From Rhipicephalus microplus (lineage: Eukaryota > Arthropoda > Arachnida > Ixodida > Ixodidae), in the NCBI RefSeq assembly GCF_043290135.1, contig NC_134705.1, forward strand, positions 101,457,239-101,521,238: a stretch of DNA of 64,000 nt. The letters are read 5' to 3'. The notes below the pieces were generated by a model that saw only the letters and a program-made list of their open reading frames with translations, searched no databases and was not told the origin of the DNA. Positions within the stretch are counted from its first letter, which is position 1; every line of letters starts with the position of its first letter. Both the position numbers and the translations under genes were made by a program. This document shows positions 26,031-37,439 of this stretch, one piece after another.

Positions 26031-26207
26031 TCATCAAAAAGCCAGTAGCCTACTACATGGATCCAGATTATGGTGACTGCAAAAGACATTTAATTTGTTA
26101 TTTCTACAATGACTCAAACTACAAATGCAGAAGCTTTGACTATAGTGGATGTGGAGGAAACTGCAACAATTTTGACACTAAAAGAGAATGCAGATTTTTC
26201 TGTGGAG
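26031..26207 (+). CDS. Gene 1 exon 3: Kunitz/BPTI domain A
   Basis: Acceptor tatactttccag, then two bases, 58 codons and one base before donor G|gtaagt: 177 nt, phase 1-1. The Kunitz signature is clear: CYFYN, then C-x-SFDYSGCGGN-x-NNF, then EC-x3-C. Counting the first full codon as residue 1, cysteines lie at 16, 22, 32, 40, 44, 53 and 57. The spacing of 16/32/40/53/57 equals BPTI C14/C30/C38/C51/C55. The first canonical cysteine (expected at 7) is a tyrosine, and cysteines 22 and 44 are extra, so the disulfide pattern is altered. The P1 region (Cys16-Lys17) has a basic residue, as in trypsin-type inhibitors, though activity is unproven. Confidence 0.9.
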
Positions 26208-26322
26208 GTAAGTAAATTTAATGATTCATACCTCATACGATACAATGCAAATACTGCTCAAAATAAGCACTACAACCAGGGACACTGCGTCATGTAAAGA
26301 TCATACTGTCTCCTATTACCAG

Positions 26323-26346
26323 TCTCCTTGATCATTATCTCTGGTG
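26323..26346 (+). CDS. Candidate 24-nt cassette microexon after Kunitz A
   Basis: Strong acceptor (actgtctcctattaccag), two bases, seven codons (SLIIISG) and one base before a strong donor G|gtgagt. Phase 1-1 and exactly 24 nt, 115 bases downstream of Kunitz A. The peptide is hydrophobic. No paralogue was found after Kunitz B, so support is splice-site quality and size only. Confidence 0.35.
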
Positions 26347-27531
26347 GTGAGTGCTGTGCAAACTGAATGGATAATTATCAGCTAGTGGAAGCGCGGGTTT
26401 TCGAAGTTCTGCCAATATCGTTGCCGAATACCAAAAAAAGAAAGGCGACTAGAAATACAGGAAAGTTACATCGAGTAGCATGAGCGCTTGTCTTTACGCT
26501 ATATAGATGCTCCAAAAGAGTTCAACTTCTCACCTAATTATTACAATAGGTTAACGTAGCCCGAAATGTTATGGGAAGCTATCGTTATCAACGATACTGT
26601 GAAAGGACATGAGTCATAATAGAGAATGGTCATTCTGATAGCTCATTTTTCTTTATTTCTGAATATATTTTATTTGTTAACGAATGAAGATTATTCACAT
26701 TTATCATTTATTTATTTGTTTCAGTGTTCTTTCGAGCTAAATACTTCTTTGGCCACAAACTTTCTTATCTTTTTTTAAATAATTACCTAGTTTTTCCGCG
26801 TCACTCCAAGCCCACATTGACTTGTGAAAAAAATGGTGACACCTAAAAAATACAATACATGGCAGCGCAAAATTAATAAAATTTCATTCAATAACAACTG
26901 TAGCACATCCCTACAACCCCGTCAGGCTGTTACAGGGGTGAGTTACAGATGCTACTCAATGAAATTTAAAGAACGGTAAGTATGACGTGACACAGTGCAA
27001 TATCCAAGCAATGTAATAAAAAAAATTCAAGACAAATCGATAAATAAGTAGAATACAATTGTGGACTAACTCAAGCCTCTTTAAGGCATTCACGTGGGAG
27101 GAGCAGATCAAAGCAATATTAACATAGAAAAGTATATTGTGAGTTGTTTTTCTCAGGCTGAACGAAATCTGATATGAGCTCAACCTCCAAAATATTCGAA
27201 AAAACATATCGTCGTAGAATTCAAGCTAGTGAAAGTATTGTCGAATACATTTTTTGTGGAAGAATGAGTTGGTGACTCTGAGCTACTTCAAGTGTATATT
27301 CATTAGTTCTTTCATTAAATATTACTCTGCGTGGCGTTAAGTAGTGATCTATATTAATACTGTGCTTAATTTATACAGTAGAAAAATATAGAATGAGCTT
27401 GAACAGTTTTCGACAGTCTGCTAAACTGAGAAGTCCCGAAAGACGGAATAATTCTGTTACTAATAATTTTCAGGAGTGTTTGAAAAGAATGAACCTGACG
27501 TCTACCCTCTATACTTTATCTTTTATTTTAG
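26347..27531 (+). other. Intron 3, first part, partly duplicated after Kunitz B
   Basis: No gene. The block at about 26720-26880 resembles 39178-39330 (shared 'aaatggtgacacctaaa' and weaker similarity on both sides) at a comparable distance from each Kunitz exon, indicating that exon plus intron were duplicated together. Confidence 0.5.
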
Positions 27532-27549
27532 CCCAAGCTCAGTGTAATC
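27532..27549 (+). CDS. Candidate 18-nt microexon
   Basis: A good acceptor (tatcttttattttag), two bases, five codons (QAQCN) and one base before C|gtatgt; phase 1-1. It would add six residues including a cysteine. Unlike the other candidates it is 18 nt and has no relative, so the call is weak. Confidence 0.2.
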
Positions 27550-28340
27550 GTATGTGATTTTTTCGGATTCAAATATTGACCGTACATACCCGCACGCGCT
27601 GTTATCTTCACCGAGGTCTTAGGGCACTCCAGTTTGCGGTGTAAATATCACAGTTTTTTTTTACACTGCTGAGCGAATGTTGTCCCCGTAGCAACTCTAT
27701 AGTTTACGTTGTAGTAGGGGACGTGCAAGTGTACCTCTAATAGCTGCAATAAGTGTGTGAAAAGAAAAACGGCTAATCTCAATTTTTAGGAATCGGTATA
27801 CGCGGAATTGAAACGTGGCTTCACCGAGGTAGTTGAGGGCTTATTTCTCATAGTTTTTTTCACAAGGACGAAAGAATGAATGACGCAGCAACAAATTGCA
27901 ATTTCTTGCGAAAAACGACGAGCAGCTCACAACATACCGCATTTTACCTCATGCAGAAAGGCCGCATGACATCAGAATGCACAACACTACCGCGGGCAAA
28001 CCACTGTCTCAGCTCGACACGTAAAGCACGCTGCTCAAACAAAAAGACGCACGAAACAAACGCGTCAATATACTCTGTACGAGCGCGGACAGCTGCCAGA
28101 ATTCTTACTTCGTCGTATATGAGCAGCATGCTCCTTTCGTAAACGTGGCCGTGAACGCGAGGGAAGTGAACATTGTGCTCTCCTGAATCATGAGTTTGAT
28201 CTGGGGAACGCGTACCAAGCAGAGACCAGGCCACGTGGATGCTCGCGCTCAAGAAAACATGAGAAACGTGCAACGCGAGCCCATTGCGCAATCTCCCTTT
28301 TACTGAAGAAAACGCGTTAGTGATGAAGAGTTCAGAGGGC
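27550..28340 (+). other. Intron 3, nothing firm
   Basis: Unique sequence. A possible 39-nt phase 1-1 exon near 27790 has a poor donor and was not accepted. The target site of the LINE lies at its end. Confidence 0.4.
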
Positions 28341-28352
28341 CACCAACAGTAT
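28341..28352. repeat. Target-site duplication of LINE copy 2 (left)
   Basis: CACCAACAGTAT, identical to 31986-31997. Confidence 0.9.
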
Positions 28353-28836
28353 CATAATCATCATCATCATCATCATCATCAGCCTGACTACGTACACTGC
28401 AGGACAAAGGCCTCTCCCATGTTCCGCCAGTTAACCCGGTCCTGTGCTTGCTGCTGCCAATTTGTACCCGCAAACTTCTTATTCTCATCTGCCCACCTAA
28501 CCTTCTGTCTCCCCCTAACCCGCTTCCCTTCTCTGGGAATCCAGTTATTTACCCTTAATGACCAGCGGTTATCCTTTCTACGCGCCACATGCCCAGCCCA
28601 TGTCCATTTCCTCTTCTTTATTTCAACTGTGATATCCTTAACCACCGTTTGTCCCCTAATCCACTCTGCTCTCTTCTTGTCTCTTAAGGTTACACCTACC
28701 ATTTTTCTTTCCATTGCTCGCTATCGTCCTCTATTTAAGCTGAACCCTCTTTGTAAGTCTCCAGGTTTCTGCTCCGTAGCTAAGTACCGGCAAGATACAG
28801 CTGTTATATACCTTCCTCTTGGGGGATAGCGGCAAT

Positions 28837-31800
28837 CTACCTATTTATTTGAAAGTGCTTGCCGAATGTGCTCCACACCATTCTTATTCTTCTGGTTACT
28901 TCAATCTCGTGGTTCGGCTCAGTGGTTATTACTTGCCCCAAGTAGACATAGTCTTTTACAACTTCAAGTGCACTATTACCTATCTCGAAGCACTGCTCCT
29001 TTCCGAGGTTCTTGGACAATACTTTCGTTTTCTGCAGATTAATTTTAAGACCCACCTTTCTGCTCTCCTTGTCCAACTCCGTAATCATGAGTTGCAATTC
29101 GTCCCCTGAGTTACTCAGCAATGCAATGTCATCAGCGAAGCACAAATTACCAAGGTGCTCTCCATTAACTCTTATCCCTAACTGTTCCCATTCTAGGCTT
29201 CTGAAAACCTCCTGTAAGGACGCGGTAAATAGGATTTGGAAGATTGTGTCCCCCTGCCTTACACCCTTCTTGATTGGTAATCTGTTGCTTTTTTTATGAA
29301 GCACTATAGTAGCAGTTGATCCCCTGTAGATTTCTTCCAGAACGTTTATATTGTAAAGAAGAGGAAGTACTCCGGCGCAGAGGCAGCAGCATCGAGTGTG
29401 CAGCAGCGAGCTCTGACAAGACGTCCTCCAGCGCACGATTTGGCATCGCTGTCTAGTGTGATCAGTGGTCATGACCACGCGTCACTAATAGCCTAAATAA
29501 AAGCATTTGTCCGCGAAGAAGTTGCACGACAGCTTTCCTTGGTGCCTTTCACACCAGAAGCTACCACAACTTTACCATCGTCTCTACGTGACGTCATTCA
29601 AGGAGAGGTCGCCGAGGCCTTACCAGCTGCTCGTGAGCCTAATCTTGTGGCTGCTGCCACAAGATTAGGCTCACGAGCACAAGATTAGGCTCACGAGCAG
29701 CATCGAGTGTGCAGCAGCGGCTCGAGCCGCTGCTGCACACTCGATGCTGCTGCCTCTGCGCCGGAGTACTTCCTCTTCTTTACAATATATACTTCATCTA
29801 CGCCCCGATTCCGCAGTGTTTGCATGACGGCTGTTATTTCTACTGAATCAAACGCCTTCTCGTAATCTATGAAGGCTATGTATAGTGGTTGGTTATACTC
29901 TGAGCATTTCTCTATTACCTGATTGATAGTAGGATTGTGGTCAATCGTTGAGTAGCCTGTTCGAAATCCTGCTTGTTCCTTTGGTTGATCGAATTCTAAT
30001 GTTTTCTTTACTCTGTTAGCAATTACCTTTGTAAATAGCTTGTATACTACAGAGAGCAAGCTGAGCGGCCTGTAATTCTTCAAGTCCTTGTCATCTCCTT
30101 TCTTATGTATTAAGATGATGTTAGCGTTCTTCCAAGACTCTGGTACTCTTCCTGTCAGGAGACACCTCGTAAAGAGGGTGGCTAGTTTTTCTAACACAAT
30201 CTGTCCTTCATCTTTCAGCAGATATGATGTTACCTGATCCTTACCAGCAGCTTTGCCTCTTTGCTTGCTCTCCAAAGCTTTTCTGACTTCTTCTATCAAT
30301 AATGGTGGGGTGTCGTCTGGGTTACTGCTAGTTCTTATAGTATTAAGGTCGTGGTTGTCTCGGCTACTGTACAGATCTCTGTAAAACTCCTCCGCTATTT
30401 TAACTATCCTATGCATATTGGTAGTTATTTTGCCTTCTTTGTCCCTTAGTGCATACATCCGACTTTTGCCTATTCCAAGTTTTCTCTTCACTGCTTTGAC
30501 GCTTCCTCCGTTTTTCAGAGCGTGTTCCATTCTCTCCATGTAATACCTTCTTACATCGCATACCTTACGTCTATTAATCAACTTCAAAAGCTCTGCCAGT
30601 TCTATTTTGTTTGTTGTACTTGGCACTTTCATGATTTGACGCTTCTTAATTAGGTTCTTCGTTTCCTGGGAAAGCTTGCCAGTGTCCTGTCTAACTACCC
30701 TGCCTCCAACTTCCACTGCACACTCCGTAATGATACTCGTCAGATTATCATTCATTGTATCTACGCTAATGATGGTTTCCTCACTAAGAGCCCAGTACCT
30801 GTTCTGCAGCGACACTCTGAATTCCTGTACTTTCCCTCTTAGTGCTAGCTCAATGATTGGCTTCTTGCGTATCAGTTTCTGTCGTTCCTTCTTCAAGTCT
30901 AGGCGAATTCGAGACCGTACCATTCTATGGTCACTGCATCGTACCTTGCCATCCACTTCCACATCCTGCATGATTCCTGGGTGTGCACTCATTATAAAGT
31001 CTATTTCGTTCTTATTTTCGCCATTAGGGCTCCTCCATGTCCACTTGCAGTTTTCTCGTTTTCGGTAGAAGGTAATCAAGATCCGTAAAGTATTGTGTTC
31101 TGCGAATTCTACTAGTAGCTCTGCTCTAGCGTTTCTAGTGCCGATGCCATAATCTGCTACTGCCTGGTCTCAAGCCTGCTTCTTCCCAACCTTTCCATTA
31201 AAGTCGCCCATCACTATAGTATACTGTGTTTTTACCTTACTCATTGCCGATTCCACGTCTTCATAGAAGCTTTCAACTGAAGCGTCATCATGGCTGGATG
31301 TAGGCGCGTAAGCCTGTACTACCTTCATGTTGTATCTTTTATTGAGTTTAATTACGATACCTACCACCCTTTCATTAATACTATAGTCTTCCTCTATGTT
31401 GCCAGCTAAGTTTCTGTGAATTAGGAGCCCCACTCCCTATTCTCTTCATTTAGTCAAGCCCCGATAGCAAAGGACGTGCCCATTTTGTAGCACCGTATAG
31501 GCCTCTTCTGTCCTCCTAGCCTCACTTAGCGCAATTATATCCCATTTACCTCCCCCTAGCTCGTCGAATGATACAGCTAGACTCCCCTCAGTAGATAGGA
31601 TTCTAGTGTTAAACGTTGCCAAATTCAGGTTCCAACGGCGGCCTGTCCGGATCCATAGATTCTTAGCCCCCTCTGCTGCGTTGCAGATCTGACCGCCGCC
31701 GTGGTCAGTTGCTTCGCAGCTGCTGGGGACTGAGGACCGTGAGTTATTTGACGTCTGCACGTGGAAGGTAGTTGCCAGATACTGCACCAGGGTGGCCAAT
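28837..31800 (-). pseudogene. Endonuclease-reverse transcriptase of RTE LINE copy 2
   Basis: Endonuclease pieces lie at 31446-31800 (FNTRILSTEGSLAV, WDIIALSEARR) and 31170-31433 (VVQAYAPTSSHDD, MGDFNGKVG). The RT spans about 29785-31079 (GKAAGKDQV, VPESWKNANIILIHKK, NYRPLSLLSV, FRTGYSTIDH, FIDYEKAFDS) and resumes at 28837-29345 with GVRQGD and an intact FADDIALL motif. Frames change between pieces, there is a premature stop near 31438, and the inserted LTR hairpin splits the palm domain. It is inactive but younger than copy 1. Confidence 0.9.
29352..29784. mobile_element. LTR-derived hairpin insertion with ATAT duplication
   Basis: The left end TGTAAAGAAGAGG... (57 bases) is repeated in inverted order at the right end (...CCTCTTCTTTACA). 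Between them lie the rest of an LTR, a gag fragment (reads about VREEVARQLSLVP...VIQGEVAEALP near 29500-29620) and two internal palindromes (about 29627-29677 and 29697-29748). ATAT flanks it at 29348-29351 and 29785-29788. LINE copy 1 gives the empty site (ttatatatgcttc near 11829). It looks like an aberrant, self-primed retrotransposon cDNA that was integrated. Confidence 0.88.
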
Positions 31801-31911
31801 CCTTGTCTGGTGAGAGAGTGCGTTTCCGGCGGTGGTTACCGGTGAGGCCGCACCCCAGGCCTCTTAATGCAGTTCCATCCATACGCGGATTTTTTTAAAT
31901 CCAGTTGGGGA

Positions 31912-31985
31912 CTGCGAGGCACCGGTATTTGAACCACGGACCTCTCGCATACGAGGCGGATGCTCTAACCACTGCGCCATCGCCG
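31912..31985 (-). promoter_or_regulatory. tRNA-like 5' head of the RTE LINE with A and B boxes
   Basis: On the minus strand the element starts CGGCGATGGCGCAGTGG (A-box like TGGCGCAGTGG) and continues to GGTTCAAATACC (B-box like). It resembles a tRNA gene in length and layout but is not a valid tRNA. The head abuts the target duplication exactly, so it belongs to the mobile unit. The homologous head in copy 3 is at 62772-62844. Confidence 0.8.
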
Positions 31986-31997
31986 CACCAACAGTAT
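31986..31997. repeat. Target-site duplication of LINE copy 2 (right)
   Basis: CACCAACAGTAT, the partner of 28341-28352. Confidence 0.9.
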
Positions 31998-32730
31998 ATT
32001 GTGCCCATAAATGGCGTGTCGCTAGCAAGCTGCACAACGTACGCTTCGTACCTTAGTACCTTGAGTCACATGCTTCAAAATGAGAAGTCATTGGTTAGAC
32101 ACCAGCCTACGGAACTTTTATTCTCATTTTTTTTTTCTTTTGCAGTCTGATAGTATGTTTCCACGTTCCTTTCCTGAAGTTTTTTTATCACCCTGTTACA
32201 CTACGTTCAGCGGGAATCGCTGCTATGATGTTCGAAAAGCTTCGAGGCTGTAGTAGATCGTTTTCTTAAGGTGATGCCCACTTTGTGAACATTACAGATT
32301 ATTCTGGAACCTACGGTACCGTTAACGATAACGCTAGAACATTTAATGGCAAGTGTATAAAAGCTGACGCGCTTTGCTGCTTGTCTGTTGATAGATTTCC
32401 GACGTTGTGCTCGCCGCTATGAGTGCCAGTGTCTTGCTGTAATCTGGCCTTCCTTTTACGTGGCCACTAGTTAGGCCTAAGTAAACATTTTGTAATCTGA
32501 CTTGCATTCTTCCCCGTTTGTCCACGTCATGCCTTCATGGAATCTGGTCGAATGCTGCTCCTTGCATGTACCGGACACCTTAGTCTAGCCGTGAAGACAG
32601 CGCCAGTCGTTAAGACATCGACGTCAACCCCGAGCAGCGAACAAACGCAGGCAACTAGGTCTGCCGCCAGAGTTCAGGTCTCTACCTGAGAAGAACCGGC
32701 AAACCAAGGCCCTGACCACGTCCTCAACAA

Positions 32731-33600
32731 CAATGACAGATCCTGTGCCGTCTGCACCGAGCTTGCTCCAGCAACCCAAAGATCCGCCGATCTTCCACGG
32801 TTCAACCCTTGAAGACCTGGAAAGTCGGCTGGAGGCATACGACTGAGTGATCACTTTCAATGTCTGGACCAGTGAAGATAAGCTTCGTCATGCGTACTTG
32901 GCCTTACAAGATGCCACTCGTACATTGTTCGAGAACCTGGAGTGAACCCGAACAAGGGACACATTGCGCACAAACTTCCTCGCTACATTCACGAACATCA
33001 TGCTCAAAGAGGAAGCCGAAGCGCTCCTTGAAACCTGTTCGCAGCTTCAAAACGAAAACGTGGCGCTTTTAGCGGGAAAGATGACCAAACTCTTCCAGCA
33101 CACCAACCCCGATATGCCTGAAGACAAAAATGTTCGCTTGCCCATGTGATGAGTAAAGCAGGGGCTGTTCGCAGGTCTGATGTGAAACCCACCACGCTCT
33201 GTCGAGGGATTCATCTCCGAAGCGACTCGATGCGCACGCGGCAACTCAATCACCGCTTGACGCCAGAGTACGCAGAAACGCAACAACTATGCTCAGACAA
33301 CCTACGCAAGACTATTCGAGCGATCGTTCGGGAGGTGCTGTGCAAGCTGTTCCTCTAAGCGCAGCCTCAAGTGGACTCGATCACCTACAAAGTCCGCGAA
33401 GAATTTCGTCAATCGCTTGGAGTTTCCGAAGCACCGCAGCCTCAGCCGCAAGCAATGAGCTACGCTGTTGCAGCACGACACTACGTTCCCCCTTCGACCT
33501 CAGGTCAAAAGGCCGCACCATCGCAGTTCCGCTGCCAGCAACCGCCGCCCTCATGTCTTCCGCCCACTGGCCAGCGCAGTACTCCGAGGAAAACTAACAT
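32731..33600 (+). pseudogene. gag: gag remnant of element 3
   Basis: The text in the plus frames reads PKDPPIFHGSTLEDLESRLEAYD, a stop, then WTSEDKLRHAYL, AGKMTKLFQHTNPDMPEDKNVRL and a double stop before KQGLFAGL. This matches the capsid part of element 2's gag in order. No intact zinc knuckle was found. Confidence 0.75.
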
Positions 33601-34034
33601 GTGACATGCTCCCAACCACCGACTCCTGTGCTCCAACAGCGTAGACGTTGGCCACACTTACCACCCCTAGCAACACCGCCAGATAACAGTGCGTGGTTTA
33701 GAAATAGATGCGCCACGTCCACAGCGAGGGGAAAGACCATGTGACATTGCCGACTACCTCACAGCAGAGCAGTGAACACCCCGGGGACCTTCCCAGTCAC
33801 CGTCACTGGGCCGCTACATGTCCCCTCATCGCCGGTCATACACTTGCCCAACTCGAGGCTGATCACCTAGTTTATGCTCGGAAAACTAGGTGCAGCAGCC
33901 AATAGAGGTGCGGTTCCTGTGCGAAGAACTGCCGAAGATCTGCGAGAATACGACATTATGACGCAACGTCGAAACAGCAGCACAAACTGCCGCAGCAGTA
34001 ATCGGACGCCACGACCCAACTGCAGAGCGAGACG

Positions 34035-37000
34035 ATGAACTACCGACCTCGACGTAATATTCGACGGTTACCTCGTCACTACTCTCGTCGATACTGGAGC
34101 TGGCTATTCCATCATCGGTGGGGTATTCGTCACGAAGTTGAAGAAAGTTTCGAGAGCTGGGAAGGCACCAAAATCCGTACAGCTGGAGATCACCTAGTTA
34201 CGCCGACAGGAACCGGCACAGCCAGAGTCACTATTAACTGTAAGATTTATCCTACAAGCTTCGTCGTGCTACAGAATTGCTCGAGAGAAGTCATCCTTGG
34301 TATGAACTTTTTTGGCCTCCATGGTGCCCTCATCGACCTGAAAACAAAATCGATAACACTATCCACAGAAAAAGCACTGCCACCTCACAAGCCGTCAGGA
34401 AGGCACGCCTTGAATTTGCTGGAAGGCCAAGTCTCAATTCCTCCTTCCTTCAATGTCAGCATTTTCGTCGGAACTCAAGAATCAGCAGACATGCAAGACG
34501 TCATTGAAGGCGACCATCATCTGTTCATCAACCACGAATTTTTGTCGCCAGATGAATAGCCGAGCTGCGAGGAGGACACGCAAGAGTAGTGCTCACGAAC
34601 TTCAGCAACAAGTACAAGCACACAAGCAAAGGCACGACGGTGGCGTACATCGAAGAGATATTGAAATCCAGGAAAGCTCTCGCCCTCACTAATTCTACCT
34701 AATCTACCAGGACGACTGAAACCGTTCAGCCAGCTTTTGAGGTTAATCCAAGCCTTCCGACGCATAAACAAGAACAGCCAAAACTTGCTCCTAAAATGCA
34801 AGAACTGCGTTTCTTCGTCGTCGGCAATTCGACCGACCCCTGTCGTTAAACACCGAGTCGTAATATATGAAAATGTCAGGCCACTGTGTCAGATACCGCA
34901 CAGAGTTTTGTCGCGAGAACGCGAAGCCATAAAGAAATACATCGAAGAAATACTCTGCGACATTATTCAGCTTTCATTAGGTACATGGGCGTCACCATTG
35001 CTGTCTGTAAAGAAAAAGGACGGGTGCACAATGCTTCTGCGTTGACTGCAGCTGACTCAACAAGATAACTAAGAAGGACGTATACACTCTCCCCCGAATA
35101 GACGACGCCCTAGATCGACTCCACAACGCCAAATTTTTTTCATCGATTGACCTCAATGCAGGTGATTAGCAGATCGAAGTAGACGAGAGAGACTGAGAAA
35201 AGATTCCGTTCTTACACCAGAGAGTCTCTTCAAGTTCAAGGCCAGGCTGTTTGGGCTTGGCTTGTCGCCTGCGACGTTCCAGCGTGGTATGGACACCATG
35301 CTCGCTGCATTGAAGTGGCAGACTTACCTTGTGTGGACGATGTCGTCGTGTTTTTCTCAAGCTTCGACAAATACCTTCAGAGCCTTGAAGCTGTACTTCA
35401 AGCAATCACAACATCCCGACTCACTCTGAAGCCAGAAATATGCCGCTTTTCTCGACAGCAACTTTTGCTCTTGGGACACGTAATAAGCATGTCGGAAGTA
35501 CGCCCGACCCGCAGAAGACAACAGCTATCGCTGCATTCTCCTGACCCACCGACTACAAGAACATACGTCGATTTCCCGGCCTCTGCGCTTATTAGAGGTG
35601 TTTCATCAAAACTTTTTGCCCGCATCCCTGAGCTACTAACTAACGTTACAATGAGCGACGTCTAGTTCAAGTGGGAAACCCCGCTAGAGGAAGCATTTCA
35701 AGAACTAAAATGACGCCTGCAGACACCGCCTATATTGCTCATTTCGACGAAAACACCGACACGAAAAATCCACACCGACGCAAGCAGTGTAGGACTTGGA
35801 GCCGTCCTGGTGCAGATTGACGAACTTGAAAGGGTCATCGGTTATGTGAGTCGGTCACTAAGGCAGAAGTCAACTATTCCCCAACAGAAAAGAAGTGTCT
35901 TGCTATCATCTGGGCTAGCGCCAAGTTTCACCCCTACCTATATGGCAGGCCTTTCAAAGTTGCGGGTGACCACCATGCCCTCTGTTGGCTAGCTAACTCG
36001 AAGGACCCCTCAGGTCACCTTGCACGGTGGAGTCTGCGACTTTAGGAATGCGACATCACCGTCGTTCACAAGTTGAGGCAAAGGCAATCTGACGCTGGCT
36101 GCCTGTCTCGCGCCCCCACTGACCCAACGCCGCTGGACAACAAGGACGGCGACTGCTTTCTAGGAACCTTAAGCGTCGATGATTTTGCAGAACGACAGCG
36201 GACCAACCCTGAAATCAAGGACCTTGTGGAATACCTTGAGGGGAATACTGCCTTTGTTCCAAATGTATTCAAGCAAGGACTGCGTCGTTTTTCTTGCGTC
36301 CTCATCATCGTCATCATCCTCATCAAGAAAAACATCCTCATCAAGAAAAACTTTTCACCACATCTGGCCAACTTCCTCCTCGTAGTACCTTCAGTGTTAC
36401 GTCTAGAAGTTTCGGATGCTCTACATGATGAACCGACGGCTGGACATCTTGTATTTACCGTACACTCGCGAGAACACAGCAGAAGTATTACTGGCCACGA
36501 CAAGCCACCGACGTCACTTGTTACGTCAGGATATGTCGAGACTGTCAACGACGAAAGACGCCGCCAACTAGGCCAGCTGGACTTCTCCAGTCTATCGAGC
36601 TACATCACCGGCTGTTTCACCAAATCTGCATAGACTTAGTAGGGCCGTTCTCGACGTCAAATTCCGGAAACCAATGGATCGTCGTAACTACTGACTACCT
36701 CACCTGCAACGCCGAGACAAGGGCTCTGCCCGAGGGCAACGCCACCTAGGTAGCAAAGATCTCCGTCGAGAATATCCTCTCGCGTCGTGGCGCCCCGGAT
36801 GTCCTCATCACCAGAGGTACAGCAATTACTGCAGAGCTAACACAAGCGATTTTGGCATAGAGTCAGACAAATCACCGCTCTACAACAGCGTACCACCCAC
36901 AGATGAGCCCCGCCGTGGTGGTCTAGTGGCTAAGGTACTCGGCTGCTGACCCGCAGGTCGCGGGTTCGAATCCCGGCTGCGGCGGCTGCATTTCCGATGG

Positions 37001-37240
37001 AGGCGGAAATGTTGTATGCCTGTGTGCTCAGATTTGGGTGCACGTTAGGGAACCCTAGGTGGTCGTAATTTCCGGAGCCCTCCACTACGGCGTCTCTCAT
37101 AATCATATGGTGGTTTTGCGATGTTAAACCCCACATATAAATCAATCACCCACAGACGAATGGTACCACCGAACACCTTAACAAGACCATCACTGATATG
37201 CTGGCCATGTAGTCGACGTTGAACACAGAATTACCAGCGC
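34035..37240 (+). pseudogene. pol: pol remnants of element 3
   Basis: Protease-like text lies near 34080-34560 (VTPTGTGTARVTI, LGMNFFGLHGALIDL). RT pieces lie near 34840-35500 (former YVDDVVVF now shifted at 35330). RNase H lies near 35760 ([15 protein letters not shown]), with a spacer to 36250 and an integrase zinc region near 36420 (LHDEPTAGH). The core is near 36650-36790, and the ERLN-type motif is split by the SINE and resumes at 37155. Many stops. A short (TCATCG)-like and AAGAAAAACATCCTCATC repeat at 36300-36350 is an internal duplication. Confidence 0.8.
36894..37159 (+). mobile_element. SINE, Ruka-like, with 13-bp target duplication
   Basis: The SINE body is 36907-37146: tRNA-like head with A box 'gtggtctagtggctaagg' and B box 'gggttcgaatcccgg', body 'tgcatttccgatggaggcgg', 'gatttgggtgcacgtta', and end 'gttaaaccccacatataaatcaat'. 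The target duplication CACCCACAGA(T/C)GA is at 36894-36906 and 37147-37159, cutting element 3's integrase. This is the cleanest copy in the window. Confidence 0.92.
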
Positions 37241-37439
37241 GGCGACCATGTCTCGGTATGGATGGCGATAAGCCGACGTGGACTCAGTGAAAACGTTCTA
37301 CGCCGCCTTTCGGACCTTATAGAGTAGTTCGACGTCTTGACCCCCTCGACTTCGAGGTAGTTCCCGATGGTATTACAAACTCTCAACGGGGCCGTGCTCA
37401 TCCTTTTCGTGCGCCTCAAGCTTTTTGATGTGCGAACAT

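Larger units (their letters stand above)
28353..31985 (-). mobile_element. RTE-type LINE copy 2, full length, with tRNA-like head
   Basis: Leftward oriented, 3633 bp including a 433-bp LTR-derived insertion (29352-29784), so about 3.2 kb without it, normal for RTE. It is bounded by a 12-bp target duplication. The 3' tail is a CAT-type repeat (28353-28381). The 5' end is a tRNA-like sequence (31912-31985). Coding is endonuclease then RT in one former ORF, now with frameshifts. The protein resembles the endonuclease/RT family that was exapted as CFDP2 in ruminants (RTE/BovB group). Confidence 0.92.

Noticed and set aside
27790..27828. 39-nt phase 1-1 exon candidate
   Set aside because: The donor gtagtt is poor and there is no relative in the family.
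29691..31079. The 462-codon minus-strand frame taken as one protein
   Set aside because: Its last part is read from the inserted LTR hairpin; only the portion right of 29785 is LINE RT.
36907..36985. tRNA gene
   Set aside because: It has A and B boxes, but it is the head of a SINE with the full body and target duplications; other SINE and LINE heads were judged the same way.
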